Shown: positions 25,990-35,735 of the stretch, one piece after another | Position numbering within the stretch: the first letter of the stretch is position 1 | Layout: each line of letters starts with the position of its first letter | Program-made: the position numbers and the translations under genes | The notes under the pieces: model-generated | What the model saw: the letters and a program-made list of their open reading frames with translations, nothing else | What the model was told of the DNA's origin: nothing | Database searches by the model: none | DNA from: Paraburkholderia solitsugae | Lineage (GTDB): Bacteria > Pseudomonadota > Gammaproteobacteria > Burkholderiales > Burkholderiaceae | DNA length: 64,000 nucleotides | Assembly (NCBI RefSeq): GCF_013177695.1 | Contig: NZ_WOEY01000153.1 | Coordinates: 1 to 64,000, forward strand | Direction of reading: 5' to 3'

Positions 25990-27459
25990 TACTGTGTCAT
26001 ATAATTTCGAGGTTACTGCATTAATGAATGGTGCAAGCGTTGCGTGAGGCGCAGTCCGAGCAAGATACGCAGGGTAGTGATGGAATCAGGAACGTGGCGT
26101 TGTGCGCGCTGGACTGCCGCGTGCGATGTAATCCGCGGGAAGCGCAGGCAGCGCGCGTTCGATGAAGTTTTTTAATCGCCGCTGCCTGATCCCATCCTGA
26201 GTCTCTGGGCCATCAGAAACCCATAGGCGGCAATACTCAGCGTGGCGTGGTGGTGAAAGCCCCGCCAGCCGCGACCTTCGTAGTGACCCAGTCCGAATTC
26301 CTGCTTCAGATCCTGATAGTCGCGCTCGATGCGCCAGCGCATCTTGGTTACCGATACAAGTTGTTCAAGTGTCGCCTCCCCGGGAGCGGTACTGAGAAAG
26401 TACTTGAGCGGCTCCTTATCTCCCTCGGGCCATTCGATGAGTAGCCACTCTTCCGCGCGCAGGGTACTGCGCCAATAGTCCTGATGAGCGGGACGAACCC
26501 GCACGGCGGCGAAGCGCGAGGAGAGTGCCGCGTTGCTGCCCTCTCGCCAGGTGACGGTCTGCCAGGCGTTCGCAGGTAATTGCATGGCCAGCGCCTTGAC
26601 CGCTTGCGGTTCGTGGCCGGGTGCGCGACGCAGCAGTGTAGGTGGGTTGCCACGCCCATTCCACGGCTTGGGCGGCAGCGGCGCCGTACCTGGTGCCCAT
26701 ACTGAGGTGCCCGGACGGATCCCCACGGCGTATAACAAACCCAGCGCGCTTATCCCTTCCCGAAAGGCCGTTTCATCACCGTATCCTGCATCGGCCAGCA
26801 CGATACCCGGCACAATCCCGGATGCAATCGCTTCGCGCAGTTGGGCCAGTGCAATCTGTGGTTTGGTTGCGAAGGCCTGATCGTCAGGAATGCCGGCGCG
26901 ACGGGCACGTTCCCGATCGTCAATCCACTCCCTGGGGACATACAGTTGCCAGGCGACAGGCAGGCTGCCGCGTTGCGTTGCGATCGATAAACTCACTGCG
27001 ACCTGACAGTTGTCCTGTTGAGCTGGCCACAGTACTGACGTGCAACGCCCACCGAATGGCGGCCCTTCTTTGGAAAGCCTGTGTCGTCAATAATCCAGTA
27101 GTAGCCGGCCTCTTCAGCGGCATGCGCGCCTAGCGCCGGCATCACCCATTCGCGCACCCGCTGCATGATCGCCTTGTCGGACCACTCGGCCTTGGCAACG
27201 AAGTGGTGGAGCGACTGATGCTTCGCACTGGCATGAAGCGGATCGATATGCGCGGCCATTGGTTCGACGCTCTTGCGTGACAGTGGCATCACCAGACCGG
27301 AACAGTAGCCTTTAAGGCCGGCGTGGCGATTAGCGTGCCCTAACTCCTGTGCCAGATGGTCGAGATACGCGTCAAATTCATCGAGATCGTCTGCCATTCC
27401 GATACCCCGTAGTCGCTATTACTTCATACTACCAGGTATCGCTTTTAGCTGACACAGTA
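25990..27459 (-). mobile_element. IS701-family insertion sequence with broken transposase
   Basis: TACTGTGTCA at 25990-25999 and its reverse complement TGACACAGTA at 27450-27459 are matching terminal inverted repeats flanking the transposase, for an element of about 1.47 kb. It lies between the GST gene and the Na+/H+ antiporter without cutting either. No clear 4-bp target duplication was found, so the outer edges may differ by a few bases. Confidence 0.7.
26172..27397 (-). pseudogene. IS701-type DDE transposase, frameshifted
   Basis: Two minus-strand frames (27397-26993 and 26996-26172) form one transposase. The first contains YYWIIDDTGFPKKGRHSVGV with the first catalytic Asp; the second contains GIVLADAGYGDE (second Asp) and RIERDYQDLKQEFGLGHYEG (Glu). 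The break lies near 27010-27020, where a related element would be expected to read GQLGKQDNCQVA; here about four bases seem missing. The transposase is therefore probably inactive unless rescued by frameshifting or a copy elsewhere. Confidence 0.8.
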
Positions 27460-27592
27460 AGATTAAGAAATCAAGGAAAGGCCAACGCCGTAAGGGCACA
27501 ACCAAAAAGCGCCGCGCAGGCAAAAAAACCAAGCAAAGTCCAACCCCGCAGGCAAACAGAAAAAAGCGCGCCGCAGGCAAACAACACCCCTT

Positions 27593-29248
27593 TTACTTCC
27601 TCCGAACAGTCAGCGCCGTTTCCGACAAATCCACCTCCCGCATGAGCTTATTCAAAGTCTCATCATTAATCTCCTGAGAACTGCGCAGCGCGAGCAGCGC
27701 CTTCCTCTCGGCGCGCATTGCCGCTAACTTCATCCGGAACTCCAGCGCATCGGCACGGCGCGCCAACTCCCGTGGCTCCTGTTCGTCGCCCAGCGTGGCA
27801 AGCCTTCGCCGATAAATGTCCATCACCCTCGCCGTGACATCCGCGGCATACGCCGATGCCGACTCATCAAGATCCGCACACTCGACATCATGCACTTCGT
27901 CCACCGCACGAATCGCTGCTTGCGCAGCCGTCGTGCGCGCCAGCACTTCCTCTGCGGCATGCGGATCCTTTCCTCGCCGCCAGCCACGCAGCAGCAGTGG
28001 CAACGCCACCACGGCCACCAGCAGCGATAAAAGAATCACCCCCGAGGTAATGAAAATCGCGAGGTCCCGCCCGGGTAACGGTGCGCCGCCGGGCAAAACC
28101 TCGGGCAGCGACAACACACCCGCCAGCGTCACCGCGCCACGCACGCCGGCCACCGTCGTCACCGTGACCGTGCGCAGGCCGGGCACCGCGTTGGCTACGC
28201 CGTGCTTCGCCGCGCCGCGGCTCGCGAACCAGCGTAGCAGCCACACCCACACGAAACGCAGCGCGTAGAGCGCCACCGCCACCGCGGCGATGTAGCCGAT
28301 CAGCAACCACACCTGCGCGTTGCTGGTCTCGTGCGCGTCAAACAACGCGCGGCCAAGAATGTGCGGAAACTGCAGCCCCAACAGAATGAACACCATGCCG
28401 TTGAAGACGAACTCGATCATCGTCCACGTGCTGTTCGCGCGCACTCGCGATGACACCGGCCCGGCATTCCAAATGCTCGCGTAGTTCATCATCATGCCGG
28501 CCGAGACGGCGGCCAGAATGCCCGACAACTCGAAACGCTCGGCGATCAGATACGCGGCGAACGGAATCAGCAGTGTCATCACCACGCCGGGCGCCGGATC
28601 ACCCTCTTCGTTAAGACTCAGAAAGCGCGCCGATACAAAGCTGAACAGCCAGCTCACCGCCGCGCCCGTCGCGAGACCGCCCACCGCGATGATCACGAAA
28701 CTGATCGATGCGTCGCGCAGCGAAAACACACCCGTCAGCGCCGCCGCAATTGCGAACTTCAAGGCGACAAGGCCCGATGCGTCGTTCATCAACGCCTCGC
28801 CTTCGAGGATGTGCATTAGCCGTCCAGGAATTCTGCCCTTGCCGACGATACCTGTTAGCGCCACCGCATCCGTCGGCGACAGCACCGCGGCAAGCGCGAA
28901 CGCGACCGGCAGCGAGATCGACGGCACCAGCGCATGCACGAAGTAGCCGACTGCCAGCACCGTCATGAAAACGAGGCCGAGCGCCAGCATCAGAATGGAG
29001 CGGCGCGCCATGAACAATTCGCGCTTGGGAATGCGCCATCCATCCGCGAACAGCAGCGGCGGAATGAACAGCATCATGAAAATTTCCGGATCGAAGGTGA
29101 CATGCAGTCCGAGCCTCGGCCACGCGAGCAATGCGCCAATCGCGATCTGGACGAGCGGCAGCGGCAAGGCGATCGGCAGTATCCGGGTAACGACGCCGGA
29201 AGCGGCGACGGCGAGCAGAAGTATCAGTACGGTAAAGACAATATCCAT
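27593..29248 (-). CDS. Na+/H+ antiporter (CPA1/NhaP type)
   Basis: The 551-residue protein begins MDIVFTVLILLLAVAASG at 29248; the open frame runs 300 codons further upstream but without coding sense. About twelve membrane helices carry the CPA1 signatures LSPTDAVALTG, EGEALMNDASGLVAL (ND ion-binding motif) and AGVRGAVTLAGVLSLP (Arg in helix 10). A long cytoplasmic tail (about residues 415-551), helical and rich in charged residues, is typical of bacterial CPA1 exchangers and may regulate them. It exchanges Na+ or K+ for H+ in pH and salt homeostasis. Confidence 0.9.
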   Translation of the reverse strand: MDIVFTVLILLLAVAASGVVTRILPIALPLPLVQIAIGALLAWPRLGLHVTFDPEIFMMLFIPPLLFADGWRIPKRELFMARRSILMLALGLVFMTVLAVGYFVHALVPSISLPVAFALAAVLSPTDAVALTGIVGKGRIPGRLMHILEGEALMNDASGLVALKFAIAAALTGVFSLRDASISFVIIAVGGLATGAAVSWLFSFVSARFLSLNEEGDPAPGVVMTLLIPFAAYLIAERFELSGILAAVSAGMMMNYASIWNAGPVSSRVRANSTWTMIEFVFNGMVFILLGLQFPHILGRALFDAHETSNAQVWLLIGYIAAVAVALYALRFVWVWLLRWFASRGAAKHGVANAVPGLRTVTVTTVAGVRGAVTLAGVLSLPEVLPGGAPLPGRDLAIFITSGVILLSLLVAVVALPLLLRGWRRGKDPHAAEEVLARTTAAQAAIRAVDEVHDVECADLDESASAYAADVTARVMDIYRRRLATLGDEQEPRELARRADALEFRMKLAAMRAERKALLALRSSQEINDETLNKLMREVDLSETALTVRRK

Positions 29249-29632
29249 CGATCTATTTATGGCGCTATAACGGTGCTTCCTCTTCGATCGTCGACGATGT
29301 CGCCGCATATCGGTCGTGAGGTGTGTGTAAGGAACAAGGCCGAAGTTTAGCCCGACGACGCATCGCGCCATCGCCACCCCGGCAAGACGCCCGCGAGCAC
29401 GGCCAGGAAGTGTCGCGGCGAGACGTTGCACCTTTATGGTGCGCGTCACGCCCGTGCGCGGCGCATCGTCCCTTCCACCGGTGCAACCGGACCTGCAAAT
29501 TTCATTCGAATGTGCGCCAGCGTGCGCATGGAGCTTGCTTAAGGAATATCGATGACGCACATTTTGGGAAACGGTGCCGAGGTTGTTCGCTTCCGCGTTC
29601 GGACCGGCCCGGCTCTCGCGTGAGAGGATTGC
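29249..29632. other. Divergent intergenic region, no gene recognised
   Basis: Spacer between the antiporter and the EAL protein. The antiporter frame remains open here, but its translation lacks any family similarity and reads like GC-rich shadow sequence. A 12-bp palindrome ATCGTCGACGAT lies at 29287-29298. Confidence 0.45.
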
Positions 29633-30901
29633 ATGACGATTGCGCAACAGGAAAGGACGGCCATTGCGCCGCATGGCTTCGATGTCGAGGTGACGTCGGG
29701 GCTCGAACGTTTTTCGGCGCAGCATGGCGAGCTGACGTTGACCAGCGTGTTTCAACCGATTTTCAGCCTGTCGCATATGCGGGCGGTTGGCTACGAGGGG
29801 CTGCTGCGCGCGCACGACGCGCTCGACCGCCCCGTTTCGCCGCTCGACGTATTTGGAGAAGCAGCGCGCCTGGGTGATGTGCTGCAAGTCGACCGGCTCG
29901 CCCAGACCCTGCATCTGGAGAACTTCAAGGTACTCGGCGCCGAGCGCGAATGGCTGTTTCTGAACGTCCATCCCGGCGCGCTCACCGATCCGTATCTCGC
30001 CGCCGCCTTGCTGGCCAACCTGAAGCGACTCGATCTGTCGCCGCGGCGGATCGTGCTCGAGGTACTCGAACAGGGCGCAGAAGATCTCGAACGGCTCGTC
30101 GACGCGGTGCGCCAGTTTCGCGAGCGCGGTTTCCTGATCGCACTCGACGACTTTGGCGCGGGCCACTCAAACGTCGAACGGATCTGGCAATTGAATCCCG
30201 ATATCGTGAAGCTCGACCGCATCATGCTGTCGCACGCCGCACATCGTGCCGATATGGCGACGATTCTGCCGGGGCTGGTGGCGTTGCTGCACGAAGCGGG
30301 CAAGCTGGTGCTGATCGAAGGTGTCGAAACGGAGCATGAAGCGCAGATGGCGCTCGGCTGCGACGCGGACTTCGTGCAGGGATTTTTCTTCGGCCGACCG
30401 AATCCCGGCGCGGCCGACGCAGCGCACGCCACGACGTGCATCAGCGAAGTCACCGACCGCTATCGCGACCAGTCCGAAGCGCGCGAGCGCCGCAATGGGA
30501 GCCGTCTCACACCGTACCTGCGGGCGTTCGAGCGCGCAGCGGAACGGCTCGCCGCCGGCGAACCGCTCGAGGAAGTGTGCTGGAATTTCCTCGCGCTCGA
30601 CCATGCCGCGCGCTGTTTCCTGCTTGACGCGAAGGGCAAGCAGGCGGGCCGCAACGTCGTATTGCGCGCCGATCGCGCGGCACATGAGACGCGCTTTTTG
30701 CCGCTGGCTGATGCGCAAGGGGCGAACTGGCTGCGTCGTCCGTATTTCCGCGCGGCGATCAATGCGCCGGAACGCGTGCATGTGACGCGCCCGTATCTGT
30801 CAATCAACGAGGCATTGCCGTGTGTGACGCTGTCGGTGGCGACGCGTGTCGGTGAGCAGACATGTGTGCTCTGCGGCGATATTGATTGGGTCGAAGAATA
30901 G
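29633..30901 (+). CDS. EAL-domain c-di-GMP phosphodiesterase
   Basis: The 422-residue product has an EAL domain at about 30-265 with a full catalytic set: YEGLLR (EGL variant of EAL), LFLNVHP, LEVLEQ, LDDFGAGHSN, VKLDRIML, LIEGVET and VQGFFFGRP. It should hydrolyse c-di-GMP to pGpG. The C-terminal part (about 290-420) has no GGDEF; it looks like a PDC/Cache-type sensor fold (LDHAARCFLLDAKGKQ, WLRRPYFRAAINAPERVHVT, LPCVTLSVATR), so ligand-regulated activity is likely. No membrane helices are seen. It is divergent from the antiporter. Confidence 0.88.
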   Translation: MTIAQQERTAIAPHGFDVEVTSGLERFSAQHGELTLTSVFQPIFSLSHMRAVGYEGLLRAHDALDRPVSPLDVFGEAARLGDVLQVDRLAQTLHLENFKVLGAEREWLFLNVHPGALTDPYLAAALLANLKRLDLSPRRIVLEVLEQGAEDLERLVDAVRQFRERGFLIALDDFGAGHSNVERIWQLNPDIVKLDRIMLSHAAHRADMATILPGLVALLHEAGKLVLIEGVETEHEAQMALGCDADFVQGFFFGRPNPGAADAAHATTCISEVTDRYRDQSEARERRNGSRLTPYLRAFERAAERLAAGEPLEEVCWNFLALDHAARCFLLDAKGKQAGRNVVLRADRAAHETRFLPLADAQGANWLRRPYFRAAINAPERVHVTRPYLSINEALPCVTLSVATRVGEQTCVLCGDIDWVEE

Positions 30902-31018
30902 CGGTTCTGATGGGTCGCTCGGGAGGGTGAGCGGCGGTCCTGGTGGTCCAGATTGGAAGGGCGAGTAGTGGCTCTGATGGTATAGATCGGAACGGTGAGT
31001 GGCGGTTCTGAGATCATG
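30896..31018. repeat. 34-bp imperfect tandem repeat (about 3.6 units)
   Basis: Units start at 30896, 30930, 30964 and 30998, each of the general form AG-x-GGCGGTTCTGATGG followed by AGATCGGAAGGGTG. They begin at the stop codon of the EAL gene and run up to the cutC upstream region. The units differ at many positions, indicating an old repeat. Confidence 0.6.
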
Positions 31019-31046
31019 TCGTTTTCAACGACACACAGCCGCGCTC

Positions 31047-31748
31047 ATGTCCGTCCTACTCGAAATCATCGCCACCACCGTTGCCGACGCCCGGCTTGCC
31101 GCGCAGGCCGGTGCGAACCGTCTCGAACTCGTCACGGCAATGGGCGAGGGCGGTTTGACGCCGAGTCTTGGGTTGATCGAAGCGGTGGTTGCCGCGGTTG
31201 ATATCCCCGTCAACGTGATCGTGCGGCCGCATAGCCGCTCGTTCGTGTACGACGCCGACGACTACGCCGTGATGCTGCGCGACGTGCGTGCCGTCAAAGC
31301 GGCCGGCGCGAACGGCGTAGTGATCGGCATGCTGACGGCAGACGGTGAGATCGATCGCGAAGGCCTCGCGCGTGCGATCGATGCGGCGGATGGCTTGGCG
31401 ATCACCTTCCATCGTGCATTCGACAAAACGCGTGATCTGCAAAAAGCGCTCGACGTGCTGCTCGGTTTCGATGCCGTGACGAATGTGCTGACCTCGGGCG
31501 GCAAACCTTCTGTACTGCAGGCAGAGTCGATCATGCGTGACCTGGTACGGCAAGCGTCCGGCTCACGTTGCACGGTGCTGGCGGGCGCGGGTTTGACCAT
31601 CGACGCGGTTGCCGGCTTCCTGAGCGCGACGCAAGTTCAAGCGGTTCACTTCGGTTCGGGGGTGCGCGTTGGCGTCAACGGTCTTGCGCCCGTTGACGCG
31701 GCGAAAGTCGCGCAGGTGAGAGCGCTACTGGACGCAAAGCGTAGCTGA
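31047..31748 (+). CDS. cutC: CutC-family protein (copper homeostasis)
   Basis: The 233-residue TIM-barrel protein begins MSVLLEIIATTVADARLAA, then NRLELVTAMGEGGLTPSLG, PVNVIVRPHSRSFVYD and ITFHRAFDKTRD, all hallmarks of CutC. The conserved His and Asp residues line the barrel mouth. The name comes from E. coli copper tolerance; the biochemical activity remains uncertain. ATG 31047 is used; an upstream in-frame ATG at 30999 lies inside the 34-bp repeats. Its last codons form the first unit of a 46-bp tandem repeat. Confidence 0.9.
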   Translation: MSVLLEIIATTVADARLAAQAGANRLELVTAMGEGGLTPSLGLIEAVVAAVDIPVNVIVRPHSRSFVYDADDYAVMLRDVRAVKAAGANGVVIGMLTADGEIDREGLARAIDAADGLAITFHRAFDKTRDLQKALDVLLGFDAVTNVLTSGGKPSVLQAESIMRDLVRQASGSRCTVLAGAGLTIDAVAGFLSATQVQAVHFGSGVRVGVNGLAPVDAAKVAQVRALLDAKRS

Positions 31749-31850
31749 TTCGTCAGGAAGATAACCAGCGCTATTGGACGCAGCGCGTAGCAAAACGATC
31801 CGGCGGAAAATCAACGCTACCAGACGCAACGCGTCACCATTCCATCAGGC
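31722..31850. repeat. 46-bp imperfect tandem repeat at the cutC 3' end
   Basis: Three copies with an exact 46-bp period start at 31722, 31768 and 31814. The conserved core is GCGCTAYTGGACGCARCGCG, and the variable remainder is AG-rich. The first copy encodes the last nine residues of CutC, so the repeat duplicated the gene's end into the downstream spacer. Confidence 0.7.
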
Positions 31851-31855
31851 AAAAA

Positions 31856-31889
31856 AACGCCGCTTCGAGGTTCAACTCGAAGCGGCGTT
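31856..31889. terminator. Bidirectional terminator between cutC and indolepyruvate oxidoreductase
   Basis: AACGCCGCTTCGAG-N6-CTCGAAGCGGCGTT is a perfect 14-bp stem with a 6-nt loop. A-tract on the left gives a U-tract for the minus-strand gene, and TTCTTC follows on the right for cutC. Confidence 0.75.
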
Positions 31890-31910
31890 CTTCATTCACC
31901 CGCGAAAGAA

Positions 31911-34900
31911 CTACTTCGCGACGACCACCGGAATACCGCGCAACTGCCCGGCGCCCTTCACCTCTTCCAACGACTTCTTCACCGATGGGCTCGTCGCTGC
32001 TTCGATCTGCAAGCGCGCAGCGAGATCGCGCTCGCCGCGTTTCACACCCGCCAGATTCGCCAGCTTCACGTGACCATAACCGCGGACACGAGCATGCAGA
32101 TCGGCGAGCTTCGCGACGTCTTCCAGATTGCTCGTGTTGAGCTTCGAGAACGCGCGTTGCAGCGTGGTTTCATAGTCGTCGGCGAGTTCGCGCTCCATCT
32201 TACGTTCGAGCGTGCGGCCGAACGGATCGAGCATCGTGCCACGCAGACCGCTGAATTTCGCCATCACGCCGAGCACCGGCCACATCCATTGACCGAACGT
32301 CTTCTTGGTCGGATTGACGCCCGGTTGAGGACGCGTGAGCGTCGGCGGCGCGAGGTTGAACTTGATGCCGAAGTCCTTGCCCGCCACGCCTTCGAATTGC
32401 GCTTCCAGCGCTTCACGGAAGGCCGCATCCGTATGCAGCCGCGCGACTTCGTATTCGTCTTTTACCGCGAGCAGACGATAGAACGTCGTCGCCACGGCGC
32501 GCGTGATGCGCTCGCTCTTTGCATCGACCGCGGTTTCGGCACGGCGCGCCGCATCGACCAGCGCGCGATAACGCTTCACATAGCTCGCGCCACCGTACGT
32601 CTGGAGACGGCCTTCGCGATGCGCGATCAGTTCGTCGAGCGTATCGACGCGCACCGCCTGCTTCGCCAGATGCCGTGCTTGCCACAGCGATTCCAGCGCG
32701 GCCGGGTCTTCCGCAGCCACACGCCCAATTGAAAACGCCAGTTGATTCATCTGCACCGCGACGTTGTTCAATTCAATCGCGCGCATCATCGCGGCGAACG
32801 ACACCGGCACCAGACCGAGTTGCCAGGCATAACCGAGCATCAGGATGTTCGCGCCGATGGTGTCGCCAAGGAAGCGCGTGGCGAGCGCCTGGGCGTCGCA
32901 CGTCGACATGCGGTCTTCACCCGCGGCGTGGCGCATCTTGTCGATCAACGCGTCGGCATGCAGCGTTGCATCCGGGTTCTGCACGAAGGTCGCGTTCGGA
33001 ATGGCGTGCGTGTTGACGACGATGCGCGTGCGGCCATGACGCACCGTTTGCAAGGCATCGGCGCTCGCGCCCACCACCATATCGCAGGCGAGCAGCACGT
33101 CGGCCTGTTGCGTGTCGATGCGCACCTGATTGAGCCACTCGTCGCGCGCGGCGAAGCGCACGAACGACAACACCGAGCCGCCCTTTTGCGCGAAGCCCAT
33201 GAAGTCGAGCACCGAGGCGCTCTTGCCTTCCAGATGCGCGGCCATGCTGATTAATGCGCCGACGGTCACGACCCCCGTGCCGCCAACGCCGGTCACCAGG
33301 ATGTCGTACGGCGCGGCATCGAGATGTGTCGCAGGAATCGGCAACGTGTCGACGCGTGCAGCGAGCGCTGCCGGATCGAACGCGGCGCCTGCGGCTTTCT
33401 TCAGCTTGCCGCCTTCCACCGTGACGAAGCTCGGGCAGAAACCGTTCACGCAGGAATAGTCTTTATTGCAGGACGATTGATCGATGCGGCGCTTGCGGCC
33501 CAACGCGGTTTCAAGCGGCTCGACCGACAGACAGTTCGATTGCACGCCGCAATCGCCGCAGCCTTCGCAAACTTCCTCGTTGATGAACAGACGCTTGTCC
33601 GGATCGGGAAACTCGCCTTTTTTCCGGCGACGCCGTTTTTCCGCCGCACAGGTCTGGTCATAGATCAGCACGGTCACGCCGTCGATATCGCGCAACGCGC
33701 GCTGCACCGTGTCCATTTCGCTGCGATGGTGGAACGTCGTGCCTTTCGGGAAGAGGTCGTGATGGCCGTCGTATTTCTCCGGCTCGTCGCTGACCACGAC
33801 GAAACGCGACACGCCTTCGGCTTCCACCTGACGCGCGATCTGCGGCACCGAGATGCTGCCGTCGACCGGCTGGCCGCCCGTCATCGCGACGGCATCGTTA
33901 TAGAGGATCTTGTAGGTGATGGTGGTGTTCGCGGCCACCGCCTGGCGGATCGCGAGAATACCCGAGTGAAAGTAGGTGCCGTCGCCGAGATTCTGGAATA
34001 CGTGGCGCGTTTTCGTGAACATCGAATGCGAGGCCCAATCGACGCCTTCGCCGCCCATCTGAATCAGACCGGTGGTGTCGCGCTCCATCCACGACGCCAT
34101 GAAGTGACAGCCGATCCCCGCATGCGCGATAGAACCTTCAGGCACTTTGGTCGATGTGTTGTGCGGGCAGCCCGAGCAGAAATACGGCGTCCGCTTCACG
34201 CTATCCGCCGCATTCGAGAGGATTTGCGGCGCAACCAGATCGACCACACGTTCGCGGCGATCCAACGCGGGTTTGTGCTTCGCGAGCCAGTTCGCGAACA
34301 CCGGCAGAATGCGCGACGGCCGCAATTCACCGAGCGACGACAGCAGCAGCGTGCCGTCTTCGGCGTTCTTGCCGACCACGATCGGCCGCGTGCCTTGCGT
34401 GCGGTTGTACAGATAGTCTTTGATCTGCTGCTCGATGACCGGGCCCTTTTCCTCGATCACCAGCACTTCTGACAAACCGGAAACGAACGCGTCGATGCGC
34501 GTCATCTCCAACGGGAAAGACAGGCCAACCTTGTAGATGCGCACGCCGGCCGCTTCCAGATCCGCGACTGTCAGATCGAGCCGGCGCAGCGTTTCCATCA
34601 AGTCGAGATGCGCCTTGCCGCACGTGACGATACCGACGTTCGCATGCGGACTCGGCGCGATCCATTTGTCGATGCTGTTGGTGCGTGCGAAGTGACGCAC
34701 CGCGTCGAGCTTCGCGTGCATCCGCGCTTCGATCGTCAGGCTCGGCAGATCGGGCCAACGGTTATGCAGGCCGCCTGCGGGTGCTTCGAAATCCTGCGGG
34801 GTCGCCCATTCGGTTTGCAGCGCATCCAGATCGACAGTGGAGCCGGATTCGACGGTTTCCGAAATCGCCTTATACCCGACCCACGCACCCGAGAAGCGCG

Positions 34901-35498
34901 ACAGCGCCCAGCCATACAGGCCGAACTCGAGCATGTCGGCAATGTTCGACGGATTCACCACCGGCATATGCCACGCCATCAACGCGAAGTCGCTCTGGTG
35001 CGGCATCGACGACGACACGCAGCCGTGGTCGTCGCCCGCCACCACCAGCACGCCGCCGTGCGGCGACGAGCCGTACGCGTTGCCGTGCTTCAGCGCATCG
35101 CCCGCGCGATCCACGCCGGGGCCTTTGCCGTACCACATGGCGAACACGCCTTCGACGGTGCGCTCCGGGTCCGATTCCACCCGCTGCGTACCGAGCACGG
35201 CGGTGCCGCCGAGTTCTTCGTTGATCGCCGGCAAAAAGCGAATATCACTCGCCGTGAGCAGTTTCTGCGCTTTCCACAACTGCTGGTCGACCATGCCGAG
35301 CGGCGAGCCGCGATAGCCGCTAATGAAGCCGGCCGTGTTCATGCCGTGCGCGCGGTCGGCTGCGCGCTGCATCAGCGCAAGGCGCACCAGCGCCTGTGTA
35401 CCGGTCAGGAAGATTCGGCCGCGCGTGGCGGTGAGGTTGTCGGACAGCTTGTAGTCGGCGAGAGCGGGCGTGCCGTCGATGGGCAGGCGAGCGGTCAT
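31911..35498 (-). CDS. Indolepyruvate ferredoxin oxidoreductase, fused single chain
   Basis: The 1195-residue enzyme oxidatively decarboxylates aryl pyruvates to aryl-acetyl-CoA. It fuses the IorA-like TPP part (GFISGYRGSPLGMVD near residue 45, then PYFCSGCPHNTST, GIGCHFMASWM and MGGEGVDW near 430-490), an iron-sulfur segment (CEGCGDCGVQSNC near 635-650), and the IorB-like gamma domain (GVGGTGVVTVGALI near 730). The start at 35498 has GGAGAC in front. Such fused proteins occur in aerobic proteobacteria, where aromatic or branched-chain amino-acid breakdown is likely. No ferredoxin gene is adjacent. Confidence 0.9.
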   Translation of the reverse strand: MTARLPIDGTPALADYKLSDNLTATRGRIFLTGTQALVRLALMQRAADRAHGMNTAGFISGYRGSPLGMVDQQLWKAQKLLTASDIRFLPAINEELGGTAVLGTQRVESDPERTVEGVFAMWYGKGPGVDRAGDALKHGNAYGSSPHGGVLVVAGDDHGCVSSSMPHQSDFALMAWHMPVVNPSNIADMLEFGLYGWALSRFSGAWVGYKAISETVESGSTVDLDALQTEWATPQDFEAPAGGLHNRWPDLPSLTIEARMHAKLDAVRHFARTNSIDKWIAPSPHANVGIVTCGKAHLDLMETLRRLDLTVADLEAAGVRIYKVGLSFPLEMTRIDAFVSGLSEVLVIEEKGPVIEQQIKDYLYNRTQGTRPIVVGKNAEDGTLLLSSLGELRPSRILPVFANWLAKHKPALDRRERVVDLVAPQILSNAADSVKRTPYFCSGCPHNTSTKVPEGSIAHAGIGCHFMASWMERDTTGLIQMGGEGVDWASHSMFTKTRHVFQNLGDGTYFHSGILAIRQAVAANTTITYKILYNDAVAMTGGQPVDGSISVPQIARQVEAEGVSRFVVVSDEPEKYDGHHDLFPKGTTFHHRSEMDTVQRALRDIDGVTVLIYDQTCAAEKRRRRKKGEFPDPDKRLFINEEVCEGCGDCGVQSNCLSVEPLETALGRKRRIDQSSCNKDYSCVNGFCPSFVTVEGGKLKKAAGAAFDPAALAARVDTLPIPATHLDAAPYDILVTGVGGTGVVTVGALISMAAHLEGKSASVLDFMGFAQKGGSVLSFVRFAARDEWLNQVRIDTQQADVLLACDMVVGASADALQTVRHGRTRIVVNTHAIPNATFVQNPDATLHADALIDKMRHAAGEDRMSTCDAQALATRFLGDTIGANILMLGYAWQLGLVPVSFAAMMRAIELNNVAVQMNQLAFSIGRVAAEDPAALESLWQARHLAKQAVRVDTLDELIAHREGRLQTYGGASYVKRYRALVDAARRAETAVDAKSERITRAVATTFYRLLAVKDEYEVARLHTDAAFREALEAQFEGVAGKDFGIKFNLAPPTLTRPQPGVNPTKKTFGQWMWPVLGVMAKFSGLRGTMLDPFGRTLERKMERELADDYETTLQRAFSKLNTSNLEDVAKLADLHARVRGYGHVKLANLAGVKRGERDLAARLQIEAATSPSVKKSLEEVKGAGQLRGIPVVVAK

Positions 35499-35735
35499 GG
35501 GTGAGTCTCCATTGTTTTGCATCCGCGCGCCGTGGGTGGGGACCACAAAAGGTGACGCGGCGAAAGAGACTCTATTTTTTAGCGCCGATTGGAGTGAATT
35601 TTTTCTACTTGGTCAGGCGTTCAACGAAACAGCGCGACGGGCCGCGCGTTTTAATGAAGTTTTGAGATGGATCTGCCACGCGGCGGGCGGATTCGGGTAT
35701 GCCCTGGTGCGCCGCGCAAGGGTGAAATCCGCCTT

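Noticed and set aside
27465..27592. Lys/Ala/Gln-rich plus-strand reading with repeated CGCAGGCAAA
   Set aside because: Short, without start signals; likely spacer DNA between the IS and the antiporter.
27593..30166. Open frame of 857 codons covering the antiporter and its upstream region
   Set aside because: Only the part from 29248 reads as an antiporter; the first 300 codons are antisense to the EAL gene and low in family similarity.
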